Origin: Martinezella tropici
GTDB taxonomy: Bacteria > Pseudomonadota > Alphaproteobacteria > Rhizobiales > Rhizobiaceae
DNA: 64,000 nt
Assembly: GCF_008370325.1 (NCBI RefSeq)
Contig: NZ_VNIP01000012.1
Span: 1-64,000 of the forward strand
Direction of reading: 5' to 3'
The first letter of the stretch is position 1. The number at the start of each line of letters is the position of its first letter. Under the pieces are notes generated by a model. That model saw only the letters and a list, made by a program, of their open reading frames with translations, did not search any database and had not been told where the DNA came from. This document shows positions 9,180 through 17,517 of this stretch, one piece after another. The position numbers were made by a program, and so were the translations under genes.

Positions 9180-9587
9180 CTAGGCCACAGTAAGCGATTT
9201 GATCAGGCCCACGATTTTTTGACGTGTTCTTGCATCCTTGATCTTTGCAAAGGCGCGATTGAGTTCGACGCCTTCCTCGGATGAGAGGAACCTGACGAGG
9301 TCGTTCTTGAGCGCATGTGCCTCATTCGCCGAAACATGGCCGCTCGACGTCGGATTGTCGAAGAAATGCGAGATCGGAACGCCGAGGCTCTCAGCCACGC
9401 GTTGCAAACGACTTGCACCGACGCGGTTGGTGCCTTTCTCATATTTCTGCACTTGCTGGAACGTCAGATCCAGCTTTTCAGCCAATGCCGATTGGCTCAT
9501 GCCTAGCAAGCGACGTTGCGCGCGGATGCGCTTGCCAACTTCTATATCGACGGGACTGGGGAGTTTTCTTCCTGGGCTATCTTGCAC
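9180..9587 (-). CDS. XRE-family regulator, PraR/PhrR-like
   Basis: A 135-residue DNA-binding protein. The helix-turn-helix occupies about residues 15-72 and includes VGKRIRAQRRLLGMSQ, FQQVQKYEKGTNRVGASRL and VPISHFF. This combination is close to what I recall of rhizobial PraR/PhrR regulators, which act in quorum sensing, biofilm and stress control. The C-terminal part contains RFLSSEEGVELNRAFAKI, also a family trait. It is convergent with the TadG-like gene, 36 bases away. The target genes are not evident here. The family is certain; equivalence with a named regulator is not, since rhizobia carry several paralogues. Confidence 0.85.
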   Translation of the reverse strand: MQDSPGRKLPSPVDIEVGKRIRAQRRLLGMSQSALAEKLDLTFQQVQKYEKGTNRVGASRLQRVAESLGVPISHFFDNPTSSGHVSANEAHALKNDLVRFLSSEEGVELNRAFAKIKDARTRQKIVGLIKSLTVA

Positions 9588-9832
9588 TGGTTCCTCGTGT
9601 CTTAACCATGAAACCGCCCATCAAACCTGGGGGAGCCGATGGACGGAGGCCGCGAAACTTCTCAATCGGGATCTTTGCGGAGCCTTCCGTCTATGACTGC
9701 CGGGCGCCATGAAAAACGGCAACGTCAATTCGCCTCGATAGAGGCAGAGCCATCTGTTTGGTGCGCATTCGGTACAATAGCTGCGCAATCTGACTATCCC
9801 CGAAAGGTTCTGACGCTCAAAAGCGCTCCCGC

Positions 9833-10744
9833 TTAACCGGCGGCCGACTCGCGGCCGATATGCCGTACCGTGTCGATAAAGGCCCGGAGCTTTGGCGCCA
9901 GCTCGGCGCGACGCGGGAAATAAAGGAAAAGGCCAGCCTCGGTGACAGCATAGTCGCTCAAGAGCTGAACAAGCCTGCCGGATCCGATTTCCGGCTGCAC
10001 CAGCGGTTCGAAGACATAGGCCAGCCCCACGCCGGCCAATGCCAGTTCGATTGCCGAGTGCGATTCCGTGACGATCGCCTGGCCACTCACCGTAACCGCG
10101 ACATCCCGCCCATTCTCCACGAATTCCCATTGGTAGAGACCGCCGGAACGCATGAGGCGGTAGCCGATGCAATTATGGCTGGAAAGATCGGCAAGCGTGT
10201 TCGGGCGGCCGAAACGTCCGATGTAGCCGGGGGAAGCGACGATGACCGATCGGAAAGGCGGGGTGAGGCGGACGGCCACCATATCCTGTGCAATCATTTC
10301 GCCGATACGTATGCCGGCATCGAAACCTTCGGCGACGATGTCGGTCAGCCGCTCATCGGAGAAGATTTCGACCTCGACTTCCGGATAGCGCTCGCCCATG
10401 GCGGCTATCACGCGGGTGAGTGCAAGCGGCAGGCAAACGCGAGACGCATTGATACGCAAGAGGCCGCTCGGCCTTCCCTTGACGGCCTTTATACGCTCGA
10501 TGCGCTCATGGATGTCCTGCAGCGCCGGCGTGATGGTGCCAATCAGGCTCCTGCCTGCCTCGGTCAACGCCACGCTGCGCGTCGTGCGCGCAAAAAGCGG
10601 CTGTCCGAGCCTTTCCTCCACCAGCCGCACCGCATGGCTGACGGCCGATGCGCTCATTCCCAACTCACTGGCAGCGGCAGCGAATCCACCTCGGCGCGCA
10701 ACCGCGGCGATAATAGGCAGGTGTGGCAGCAGATCGCGATCCAT
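9833..10744 (-). CDS. LysR-family transcriptional regulator
   Basis: 303 residues, the usual LysR length. The N-terminal winged helix-turn-helix shows GGFAAAASELGMSASAVSHAVRLVEE, then LFARTTRSVALTEAG. The rest is a periplasmic-binding-protein-like effector domain (LRINASRVCLPLALTRVIAAM, SDERLTDIVAEGFDAGIRIG). It belongs to the group of LysR proteins with the DAGIRIGE motif that often control adjacent oxidoreductases. It is divergent from the aldo-keto reductase gene with about 140 bases between the chosen starts, so it probably regulates that gene and itself. The inducer is unknown. Confidence 0.9.
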   Translation of the reverse strand: MDRDLLPHLPIIAAVARRGGFAAAASELGMSASAVSHAVRLVEERLGQPLFARTTRSVALTEAGRSLIGTITPALQDIHERIERIKAVKGRPSGLLRINASRVCLPLALTRVIAAMGERYPEVEVEIFSDERLTDIVAEGFDAGIRIGEMIAQDMVAVRLTPPFRSVIVASPGYIGRFGRPNTLADLSSHNCIGYRLMRSGGLYQWEFVENGRDVAVTVSGQAIVTESHSAIELALAGVGLAYVFEPLVQPEIGSGRLVQLLSDYAVTEAGLFLYFPRRAELAPKLRAFIDTVRHIGRESAAG

Positions 10745-10886
10745 TCATGCAAGATATCGCATAATGCATGCAAATTAAATGACCTTATCGAATGACTCAA
10801 AAGCAGCGAACTTAGATGCATCACAAATTGCTACGGGCTCGCTCGATCGTCGAACTCGGGCCTGGATGGCAAAGAGGAGCACAGTG

Positions 10887-11993
10887 ATGAGCATGGAGTT
10901 TTACACGCTTGGCAACAGCGGCCTGAAGGTGACGCGGCTTGCCCTTGGCACCATGACGTTCGGCACGGAATGGGGCTGGGGATCGGACAAGGCGGCGGCA
11001 CGCGCCATCTTCGATGCCTATGTCGATGCCGGGGGCAATTTCTTTGATACGGCCGATGTCTATACGGGCGGCACGTCGGAGACCTGGCTTGGCGAATTCA
11101 TCGCCGAACGGGGCTTACGCGATGACGCGGTGATCGCAACCAAGTTCACCATGAACCTTACCGCCCGCACACCGAATGCGGCCGGCAACGGACGCAAGAA
11201 CATACTCCGGGCCGTAGAGGGCTCGTTGAAGCGGCTCAATACGGATCACATCGATCTCTATCTCATGCATTGCTGGGATCGCCTGACGCCGCCGGATGAG
11301 GTGATGCGCACCTTCGACGATCTCGTTCGCTCCGGCAAGGTACTCCACGTCGGTCTGTCCGACGTACCTGCCTGGTACGCCAGCCGCGCCCAGGCCATTG
11401 CCGAGCATCGCGGTTACGAGCCGGTTTCGGCGCTGCAGCTCGAATATTCGCTGGCCGAGCGCAATATCGAGAACGAGTTCGTGCCGTTCGGCACGCGCTA
11501 TGGCGCGGGGATCATGGCCTGGAGCCCGCTGGCAAGCGGCCTCTTGAGCGGCAAATATCGCCCTAGCGGTGAGGGAGAGACGGCGGGCCGGCTCGAGACG
11601 GTGCGCGGCACCACCAATCCCGGCTTCCAGAAATTTACCGATCGCAACTGGGCGATCGTTGCCGAACTGGAGAAGGTAGCGGCGGAGCTCGGGCGCAGCA
11701 TGGCGCAGGTGGCGGTCAACTGGGCGATGACGCAGCCCGGAATAGCCTCTATCATCGTCGGCGCCACGAAGCTGGAGCAATTGAACGACAATCTCGGCGC
11801 CTTGGACTTCGTAATACCCTCCGAGCTACGCCGCCGCCTCGACGACGTCAGCGCCTTGCAGCCGAGCTTTCCCTATTCGTTCTTCGGCCCAGAAGTCCAG
11901 GGCGGCCTGACCGGCGGTCAACCCGTCGGAGGCAAGCCTGCCGGTTATTATCCGGATTTGAATATCTCCGGACAATTTGCCGGCGTCAGCTAA
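10887..11993 (+). CDS. Aldo/keto reductase
   Basis: An NADPH-dependent oxidoreductase of 368 residues with a TIM-barrel fold. The catalytic tetrad can be read: Asp and Tyr in FFDTADVYTGGTSETWLGE, Lys in VIATKF, and His in LYLMHCWD. The cofactor-binding end shows GIASIIVGATKLEQL. The open frame extends 36 codons upstream to 10779, but the upstream part is not protein-like, and ATG 10887 has AGAGGAG seven bases ahead, so that start is preferred. It is divergent from a LysR gene that probably regulates it. The physiological substrate is unknown; family members reduce a wide range of aldehydes and sugars. Confidence 0.9.
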   Translation: MSMEFYTLGNSGLKVTRLALGTMTFGTEWGWGSDKAAARAIFDAYVDAGGNFFDTADVYTGGTSETWLGEFIAERGLRDDAVIATKFTMNLTARTPNAAGNGRKNILRAVEGSLKRLNTDHIDLYLMHCWDRLTPPDEVMRTFDDLVRSGKVLHVGLSDVPAWYASRAQAIAEHRGYEPVSALQLEYSLAERNIENEFVPFGTRYGAGIMAWSPLASGLLSGKYRPSGEGETAGRLETVRGTTNPGFQKFTDRNWAIVAELEKVAAELGRSMAQVAVNWAMTQPGIASIIVGATKLEQLNDNLGALDFVIPSELRRRLDDVSALQPSFPYSFFGPEVQGGLTGGQPVGGKPAGYYPDLNISGQFAGVS

Positions 11994-12160
11994 CCCTCTG
12001 GCAATCGCCACCAGCGCGCGGGCATTCGCCGGCGTGTTATCGTGAAATATTATGGATGCCTTGTTTCCTCCGAGTTCTGCTGCTACAGACCCGGCGTGGC
12101 TTCGAAAGAGCCATGAAATCCGGTCGCAGCCCACCCGGTCAAAACAAGGGATCCTATATT

Positions 12161-12871
12161 ATGAAGACTATCGTCGTCTGCTCCGGCGGATTGGACTCCG
12201 TTTCGCTCGCCCATAAGGTTGCAGCCGAACACCAGCTTATCGGTCTGGTCTCCTTCGACTATGGCCAGCGGCATCGCAAGGAACTCGACTTTGCCGCCGC
12301 CTGCGCAACGCGCCTCGGCGTCCCTCACCAGATCATCGATATCACCGGTATCGGCAGGCATCTCACCGGATCGGCGCTGACCGACGATGTCGACGTGCCG
12401 GACGGGCATTATGCCGAAGAAACCATGAAGGCGACCGTCGTGCCGAACCGCAACGCGATCATGCTCGCGATCGCCTTCGGGCTCGCGGCCGCCCAGAAGG
12501 CGGATGCGGTTGCCGTTGCTGTTCATGGCGGCGACCATTTCATCTATCCGGATTGCCGGCCCGGTTTCATCGATGCATTCCAGCAGATGCAGAACCACGC
12601 ACTCGATGGCTATGCCAGCGTTTCCCTCTATGCGCCTTATGTGACTATCTCGAAAGCGGATATCGTCACGGATGGCGCACGGCATCAAACGCCCTTTGCA
12701 GAGACTTGGTCCTGTTACAAGGGCGGAGAACGCCATTGCGGCCGTTGTGGCACCTGCGTCGAGCGGCGTGAAGCCTTCCATATCGCCGGCATCGCGGATC
12801 CCACGGATTATGAGGATCCGGATTTCTGGGTGTCGGCGACATCGGGCTTTGTCGCGGCGGAGGTGAAGTGA
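12161..12871 (+). CDS. queC: 7-cyano-7-deazaguanine synthase QueC
   Basis: QueC converts 7-carboxy-7-deazaguanine to preQ0 with ATP and ammonia in the queuosine pathway. The PP-loop SGGLDSVS lies at residues 8-15. The C-terminal zinc site is C-x6-HCGRCGTC. Other family motifs are FDYGQRH, VVPNRNAIML and HGGDHFIYPDCR. Length is 236 residues, as expected. The frame extends upstream to 12056, but ATG 12161 has AAGGG 10 bases ahead and begins the conserved MKTIVVCSGGLDS. It is the first gene of queCDE. I compared the 160-base leader with what I know of preQ1 riboswitches and saw no match. Confidence 0.95.
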   Translation: MKTIVVCSGGLDSVSLAHKVAAEHQLIGLVSFDYGQRHRKELDFAAACATRLGVPHQIIDITGIGRHLTGSALTDDVDVPDGHYAEETMKATVVPNRNAIMLAIAFGLAAAQKADAVAVAVHGGDHFIYPDCRPGFIDAFQQMQNHALDGYASVSLYAPYVTISKADIVTDGARHQTPFAETWSCYKGGERHCGRCGTCVERREAFHIAGIADPTDYEDPDFWVSATSGFVAAEVK

Positions 12872-13227
12872 TGTTCCGCATCACCAAGGAGTTTCACTTC
12901 TCCGCCTCGCATCAACTCTCTCATCTTCCCGACGACCATCAATGCGCGCGCATGCACGGGCACAATTACATCGTCGTGGTGGAGCTTTCGGCCGACGAAC
13001 TCGACGGGAACGGCTTTGTGCGTGACTATCATGAACTGCAGCCGCTGAAGCGCTATATCGACAACGAATTCGACCACCGCCACCTCAACGACGTGCTCGG
13101 CCACGATCGCGTCACCTCGGAATACCTGGCCAAGCATTTCTACGATTGGTGCAAGTCTCGCCTGCCGGAGACATCGGCGGTGCGCGTCAGCGAGACGCCG
13201 AAGACCTGGGCGGAATACCGGCCATGA
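12871..13227 (+). CDS. queD: 6-carboxytetrahydropterin synthase QueD
   Basis: QueD makes 6-carboxy-5,6,7,8-tetrahydropterin from dihydroneopterin triphosphate. It is 118 residues long. The zinc ligands are visible as H in FSASHQL and the pair in HGHNY. C-ARMHGHNY carries the catalytic cysteine, and DHRHLND and the glutamate in VSETP complete the site. The start is ATG 12871, which shares bases with the TGA of queC and has GGAGG seven bases ahead inside queC; a GTG one codon earlier is less likely. The overlap indicates translational coupling in the queCDE operon. Confidence 0.95.
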   Translation: MFRITKEFHFSASHQLSHLPDDHQCARMHGHNYIVVVELSADELDGNGFVRDYHELQPLKRYIDNEFDHRHLNDVLGHDRVTSEYLAKHFYDWCKSRLPETSAVRVSETPKTWAEYRP

Positions 13228-13952
13228 GCGAAGCGCGCATTCGCGTGAGCGAGATCTTCGGGCCGACGATCCAGGGCGAGGGTATCCTGATCGGCCTTCC
13301 GACAATCTTCGTGCGCACCGGCGGCTGCGACTACCGCTGTTCCTGGTGCGATACGCTGCACGCGGTCGACAGTGACTATCGCGATCAATGGCTGCCGATG
13401 TCGGTCGATGAGATCTGGTCGGAGGTAACGCGGCTTTCCGGCGGCAAGCCGTTGACGATATCGCTTTCCGGCGGCAATCCCGCAATCCAGCCCCTCGGCC
13501 CGCTGATCGCGCATGGTCATGCCGAAGGCTATCGTTTCGCATTGGAAACGCAAGGGAGCCTGGCGAAGGATTGGTTCGCCGAACTCGACGTGCTGGTGCT
13601 GAGCCCGAAGCCGCCATCGAGCGGCATGGCAACGGATTGGGGCGCATTCGACGACTGTCTGCGCATGGCGAGCCACAAGCCGCAGGTCGCGCTGAAGATC
13701 GTCGTGTTCGACGACGTCGATTACGCCTATGCGCGCGAGGCCGCGTCGCGCTATCCCGGGCTGCCGCTTTATCTGCAACCCGGCAATCACACGCCGCCAC
13801 CGCCGGAAGCCGACGATGCTATCGTCGATATCGAGGGCATCGTCGAGCGCATGCGCTGGCTCGTCGACAAGGTCAGCAGCGACCGATGGTTCGAGGCGAG
13901 AGTATTACCGCAATTGCACGTGCTGATTTGGGGCAACAAGCGCGGTGTTTGA
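13224..13952 (+). CDS. queE: 7-carboxy-7-deazaguanine synthase QueE (radical SAM)
   Basis: QueE is a radical-SAM enzyme that contracts the pterin ring to 7-carboxy-7-deazaguanine. It is 242 residues long. The cluster motif is C-x3-C-x2-C (CDYRCSWC) near residue 33, preceded by EIFGPTIQGEG, a QueE hallmark. The glycine-rich SAM contact is SLSGGNPAIQP. ATG 13224 overlaps the queD stop as ATGA, so the three genes are translated in series. The later steps (QueF, Tgt, QueA) are not in the window. A strong hairpin terminator lies 33 bases after the stop. Confidence 0.95.
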   Translation: MSEARIRVSEIFGPTIQGEGILIGLPTIFVRTGGCDYRCSWCDTLHAVDSDYRDQWLPMSVDEIWSEVTRLSGGKPLTISLSGGNPAIQPLGPLIAHGHAEGYRFALETQGSLAKDWFAELDVLVLSPKPPSSGMATDWGAFDDCLRMASHKPQVALKIVVFDDVDYAYAREAASRYPGLPLYLQPGNHTPPPPEADDAIVDIEGIVERMRWLVDKVSSDRWFEARVLPQLHVLIWGNKRGV

Positions 13953-13984
13953 GCCGTTGCGCTCTGGCTTCCTTCGCCCTTGAT

Positions 13985-14011
13985 GCCTTGCGGCCTCAAG
14001 GGCCGCAAGGC
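13985..14011. terminator. Intrinsic terminator after queCDE
   Basis: The arms GCCTTGCGGCC (13985-13995) and GGCCGCAAGGC (14001-14011) form a perfect 11-bp stem with a 5-base loop. A run of six T follows at about 14024-14029, a little further off than usual. It lies between the convergent queE and ArsR-type genes and may serve both. Confidence 0.75.
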
Positions 14012-14017
14012 GGCATC

Positions 14018-14374
14018 TTACGATTTTTTGCCGTGAGCACTATCGTCCGTGGCCTCGGGCGGCGTTGGCGCGAGTTCGGCATCGAACAGCTTCGACAATG
14101 TCTTCAGGATCCGCTGAACGCCGGGGTGGTCGCAGGTGTAATATCTGAATTGCGCCTGGCGGCGCACTTTCACGATACCGGAATGATGCAGCCGCGTCAG
14201 ATGCTGGCTCAGCGCCGATTGCGATATTCCCAGCTTCTTGGCCAGGCTGTTCACATCCTCTTCGTGGCGTGAGAGGTGAATGCAAACTTCGAGACGTTTG
14301 GGATTGGAAAGCTGACTGAGAAGATCTGCATGGTAGATGAGGCGCTCATCTTCTGTGGTCTGATCTGAGTACAT
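14018..14374 (-). CDS. ArsR-family winged-helix regulator, NolR-like
   Basis: A 118-residue regulator. LLSQLSNPKRLEVCIHLSRHEEDVNSLAKKLGISQSALSQHL is the ArsR-type winged helix, followed by the wing VKVRRQAQFRYYTCDH. The wording ANPKRL/SNPKRL plus SQSALSQHLTRL and the Q-x2-YY wing match NolR-type regulators of rhizobia, which repress nodulation genes and adjust free-living growth. No metal-binding cysteine pair of the ArsR/SmtB type is seen. The frame runs up to 14506, but the upstream 44 codons are not conserved-looking and MYSDQ at 14374 is the preferred start, though its ribosome-binding site is weak. It may be a NolR paralogue rather than NolR itself. Confidence 0.8.
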   Translation of the reverse strand: MYSDQTTEDERLIYHADLLSQLSNPKRLEVCIHLSRHEEDVNSLAKKLGISQSALSQHLTRLHHSGIVKVRRQAQFRYYTCDHPGVQRILKTLSKLFDAELAPTPPEATDDSAHGKKS

Positions 14375-14702
14375 GGCGCGGCCGATTCGTTGATGTTTAA
14401 ACTGCAGAGCCCCGGCCTCGCGCGATGATAAACGCAAAAGTTGCAAAATTATGACAAAGATTATTGCAAAAACGTTGCGCCTTCGCGGAGCAAACGGACC
14501 TCCCATTCAGGCCGATCGCCACCGATCAACCTTTCCATAACCGACAACTAGGGTCCTATCGCAGTTTGGGAATATGTCCCGCCTTTCGATTTGCAATTAT
14601 TCTGTAACAAAATCGAACGAACTGCCTTGTTTTTGTCCGCCTTTTGACATCGGGCTGCTAATTAAGCTGTTTATCTTCTGCTCCAACGAACAGGAGGTAA
14701 CC
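14375..14702. other. Divergent intergenic region, AT-rich in its second half
   Basis: About 330 bases between the ArsR-type gene and the 67-residue gene. A TTGACA at 14644-14649 may be a -35 element for the small gene, but no good -10 lies 16-18 bases downstream. The only other notable site is the strong AGGAGGT just before 14703. No gene or structured RNA was recognised. Confidence 0.4.
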
Positions 14703-14906
14703 ATGACCCATAGGGACTTGACGATCGCCGAAGTTCTCAAAGATCCGCTGATCCGCCAGGTCATGCGCGCAGATCACATCTCCGTCTCAAAGATGGAAAA
14801 CCTGCTCCATGATGCCGCTCGCAGACAGGAGCTTGCCTTGTCGACCAATCTTGCGCCCATTGCGCATGCAGCCGCGCGCTCTGCACCGCAGGTCGATTTG
14901 CGTTGA
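14703..14906 (+). CDS. Conserved small rhizobial protein of unknown function, 67 aa
   Basis: The protein starts MTHRDLTIAEVLKDPLIRQVMRAD and is mostly helical and charged, with no membrane segment or signal peptide. Small proteins beginning with a similar EVLKDPLIRQ block are, as I recall, common in Rhizobium genomes and carry no assigned function. The start is set by a perfect ribosome-binding site, AGGAGGT, four bases before ATG 14703; the same frame runs upstream to 14574 without a comparable site. A strong inverted repeat 14 bases after the stop should end its transcript. It is a monocistronic unit as far as can be seen. Confidence 0.75.
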   Translation: MTHRDLTIAEVLKDPLIRQVMRADHISVSKMENLLHDAARRQELALSTNLAPIAHAAARSAPQVDLR

Positions 14907-14919
14907 TATCATTTACCCT

Positions 14920-14955
14920 CGACGACAATCGCCGCACCACCGGCGATTGTCGTTG
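14920..14955. terminator. Long hairpin, probable terminator
   Basis: The arms at 14920-14934 and 14941-14955 pair over 15 positions with one G-T pair; the inner 13 bp (ACGACAATCGCCG against CGGCGATTGTCGT) are perfect, and the loop is CACCAC. The T-tract afterwards is weak. It lies between the small 67-aa gene and the end of the convergent SMP-30 gene and could act on both. Confidence 0.65.
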
Positions 14956-15014
14956 CAACGTTTCCGGTCTCCCGTCTTCCCAGTCTTGACTTCGCGATGC
15001 GCCGGATCTGCGCG

Positions 15015-15905
15015 TCAGAGTGCGCCGCTCCGATTGAGTGAGATCGCATAGACACTGCTCGTCGCCGTGATGAACAGCTTGTGCTTGCCGCGGCCACCGA
15101 AGCAGAGATTGGACACGGTCTCCGGCACCAGAATCTTGCCCATGAGATGACCGTCGGGCGCGATGCAATGCACACCGTCGGCGGCCGAAGACCAGAGATT
15201 GCCGTCGCTGTCTAGGCGCATGCCGTCGGCGCAGCCCGGTGAAATCGCGTGAAACACTTCGCCACCGGACAGCCGCCAATTTTCGCCGACATTGAAGACA
15301 CGAATGTGCTGCGAGTCGCTGCCATGCATGCGGCCGGTATCGGCGACATAGAGCTTTTTCTCGTCGGGACTGAAGGCAAGTCCGTTCGGGCAATTGAAAT
15401 CCGTCAAGACGGCGGCGATCGCACCGGAGGCATCGACACGATAGACATTGCAGGGCAGTTCCTGCTCACTTTTATGCCCCTCGTAGTCCGTCGCAATGCC
15501 ATAATGCGGATCGCTGAACCAGATGGCGCCGTCCGAGGCGACGATGACATCATTCGGCGAGTTCAGGCGCTTGCCCTGATAGCTGTCCGCAATGACCGTG
15601 ATCGATCCGTCATAGTCGGTACGCGTTACGCGCCTGCCGCCATGCTCGCAGCTGACGAGCCGGCCCTGACGGTCGCGCGTATGACCGTTCGAAAAATTCG
15701 AAGGCTCGCGAAAGACGCTGATGCCGATGCCCGGTACCCAGCGCATGATGCGATTATTGGGAATATCGGAGAACAGCAGGCAATTCAGATCTCCGAACCA
15801 GACTGGCCCTTCCACCCAGTCGAACCCCGTGGCGATCTGCTTCACGGGAGCGTTGCCAAGGATGAATTTCCCGAAGGCCGGATCGATGATCTCGAAGAAC
15901 GACAT
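15015..15905 (-). CDS. SMP-30/gluconolactonase family protein
   Basis: A six-bladed beta-propeller lactonase of 296 residues. Family motifs include VEGPVWFGDLNCLLFSDIPN near residue 30, the metal-binding LNSPNDVIVASDG, ISPGCADGMRLDSDGNLW, and SNLCFGG near the end. Such enzymes hydrolyse sugar lactones (for example gluconolactone) to the free acid, which fits the sugar-acid genes nearby. Start: ATG 15905 has GGGAGG 10 bases ahead; the open frame extends to 16115 but would run across the operator and into the divergent gene. The gene is divergent from the HbpS-like gene, with an operator palindrome between them. Confidence 0.9.
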   Translation of the reverse strand: MSFFEIIDPAFGKFILGNAPVKQIATGFDWVEGPVWFGDLNCLLFSDIPNNRIMRWVPGIGISVFREPSNFSNGHTRDRQGRLVSCEHGGRRVTRTDYDGSITVIADSYQGKRLNSPNDVIVASDGAIWFSDPHYGIATDYEGHKSEQELPCNVYRVDASGAIAAVLTDFNCPNGLAFSPDEKKLYVADTGRMHGSDSQHIRVFNVGENWRLSGGEVFHAISPGCADGMRLDSDGNLWSSAADGVHCIAPDGHLMGKILVPETVSNLCFGGRGKHKLFITATSSVYAISLNRSGAL

Positions 15906-15945
15906 TATGACAATACCTCCCATAAGGTTACATCTGGAGACCGAT

Positions 15946-15961
15946 GTGTTATCGATAACAT
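15946..15961. promoter_or_regulatory. LacI-type operator, copy 1
   Basis: GTGTTATCGATAACAT, which differs from the perfect 16-bp palindrome ATGTTATCGATAACAT at the first base only. It lies 41 bases before the SMP-30 start and 35 bases before the HbpS-like start, so one bound dimer could repress both divergent promoters. The motif closely resembles the operator of E. coli GntR/IdnR (ATGTTA-N4-TAACAT), matching the GntR-type LacI protein encoded at 20787. Confidence 0.85.
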
Positions 15962-15995
15962 ATAGAATTGAGTCCGCAAGCGGGAGGATAGTTGC

Positions 15996-16415
15996 ATGAG
16001 CCATGTTCTGGCGTCGAGTGTCTTGAGCGACGAAGGTGTGATGACATTGTTGACGGCTGCCATTGCCGCGGCCACCGAGATGGGGCAGCCGCAATGCATC
16101 GTCATCGTCGATCAATCCGGCGTGACGCTGGGTTCCTTCTGCATGCGTGGTTCACGCTTCCAGGCGCTTAAAAGTGCCGCGGCCAAGGCGCAGACGGCCG
16201 CCTCCATCGGTGCGCCAAGCCACTCCTTGCCGGAACATGCCAGGGTGCCGCTTGCTGTCGCGACCCATGGCGGGATGACGGGCTTGCGCGGCGGATTGCC
16301 GATCCGTGTTTCAGGCACGCTTGTCGGCGGCATCGGTGTCGGATCGGGTTCAGGCGAACAGGACGAGCAGGTGGCACGCGCTGCTCTCAAGGAAATCGGC
16401 GCCGATCTCGACTAG
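15996..16415 (+). CDS. GlcG/HbpS-like protein (DUF336)
   Basis: A 139-residue protein of the GlcG/HbpS family. Its features are the VIVDQSGVTLGSFCMRGSRFQA block, KAQTAASIG, and the glycine-rich RGGLPIRVSGTLVGGIGVGSGSGEQDEQVARAAL. Family members have been linked to heme binding (HbpS of Streptomyces) and often sit beside glycolate, glycerol or aldonate catabolic genes without a proven role there. It lies under the same operator as the SMP-30 gene on the opposite strand. It is convergent with idnD, 60 bases away. Confidence 0.88.
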   Translation: MSHVLASSVLSDEGVMTLLTAAIAAATEMGQPQCIVIVDQSGVTLGSFCMRGSRFQALKSAAAKAQTAASIGAPSHSLPEHARVPLAVATHGGMTGLRGGLPIRVSGTLVGGIGVGSGSGEQDEQVARAALKEIGADLD

Positions 16416-16475
16416 CGGAAAGACGACCTCCCTTCGATCCCGCGGGCCCGATGGAGATCGCACGGTCACAAATGG

Positions 16476-17507
16476 TCAGGCGAAGACGATCTGCGCCTTC
16501 ATCGCCTTGCTTCGATCCGACGCGATCTCGAAGGCGTTGAGTGCCTCGGCAAGCGGTACGGTGTGCGTGATGAGCGGCCGCACATCGATAAGACGCTTGC
16601 GCATCAGATCGACGCCGACCGAAAACTCCTCATGGAAGCGGAAGGAGCCGCGCAGCTCCAGTTCCTTGGCGGTAATCGCCATCATCGGCAGGCTCATATC
16701 GCCGCCGAGACCGAGCTGCACGATGACGCCGCGCGGGCGAAGCGTTGCGATACCGCTGACCAGCGCCGCGGCAGCGCCTGAGCATTCGTAAAGGACATCG
16801 AAGGTGCCCTTGTCGGCGGAATAAGCGGCAAGCGCCTCCGGCTCATTCTTCGTATTGATGATCCTGTCGGCGCCGGCCTGCCTGGCGAGCGAGAGGGTGA
16901 AATCCGAAAGATCGGTCGCTACGATCTCGGCGGCACCCGCCCGGCGTGCAGCCAGGATCGACAGGACGCCAATGGGGCCACAGCCGGTGACGAGAACGCG
17001 CTTGCCGAGCATCTCGCCCGCGCGTCGCGTGGCATGCAAGGTCACGGCCAGCGGCTCCGCCATCGCTGCTTCGCCCGGCGTCAGCCCATCGGCCGGCACG
17101 CATTGGATGGCATCGGCGACGAGCGTCTCGCGAAATGCGCCCTGGATATGCGGAAAGGGCATGGCGCTGCCATAAAAGCGCATGTTGAGGCATTGATTGG
17201 GCAATCCCTGCAGGCAGTAGCGGCAGGTCCGGCAGGGGCGGGAAGGGGAGACGGCAACGAGCTGACCGAGCTCAAGGCCCTGCACGCCGGAGCCGAGCGC
17301 AATCACGGTGGCGCTGACCTCGTGTCCCAGGATCATCGGCTCCTTCAAGCGCACGGTGCCGAAGCCGCCGTGATGGTAGTAGTGCAGGTCGCTGCCGCAG
17401 ACCCCGCCGGTCGCAAGCCTCAGCTTCACTTCTCCGGCACCCGGTTCTTCCTCCGGGCGATCCTCGATTCGCACGTCCTTGGCGGCGTGAGCGACGATGG
17501 CTTTCAT
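16476..17507 (-). CDS. idnD: L-idonate 5-dehydrogenase (zinc medium-chain dehydrogenase)
   Basis: This enzyme oxidises L-idonate to 5-keto-D-gluconate with NAD(P). It is 343 residues long. The catalytic zinc site is read from CGSDLHYYHHGGFG and GHEVSATV. The structural zinc loop has four cysteines (CRTCRYC and QC). The Rossmann motif is VTGCGPIGVLS, near residue 175. HYYHHGGFG followed by the EPMILGHEV block is characteristic of IdnD. It lies 10 bases after the 2-hydroxyacid dehydrogenase gene on the same strand, so the two form an operon under the operator at 18491. Sorbitol or xylitol dehydrogenase activity is an alternative, but the linked idnO supports idonate. Confidence 0.88.
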   Translation of the reverse strand: MKAIVAHAAKDVRIEDRPEEEPGAGEVKLRLATGGVCGSDLHYYHHGGFGTVRLKEPMILGHEVSATVIALGSGVQGLELGQLVAVSPSRPCRTCRYCLQGLPNQCLNMRFYGSAMPFPHIQGAFRETLVADAIQCVPADGLTPGEAAMAEPLAVTLHATRRAGEMLGKRVLVTGCGPIGVLSILAARRAGAAEIVATDLSDFTLSLARQAGADRIINTKNEPEALAAYSADKGTFDVLYECSGAAAALVSGIATLRPRGVIVQLGLGGDMSLPMMAITAKELELRGSFRFHEEFSVGVDLMRKRLIDVRPLITHTVPLAEALNAFEIASDRSKAMKAQIVFA

Positions 17508-17517
17508 CTTCTTCTCC

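Noticed and set aside
12036..12052. GTTATCG half-site upstream of queC as a further LacI operator
   Set aside because: Only the left half matches; the right half shows no palindrome, and queuosine genes do not fit the regulon.
11994..12160. preQ1 riboswitch in the queC leader
   Set aside because: I looked for the conserved preQ1 aptamer blocks I know and found none; queC leaders in this group may have other control.
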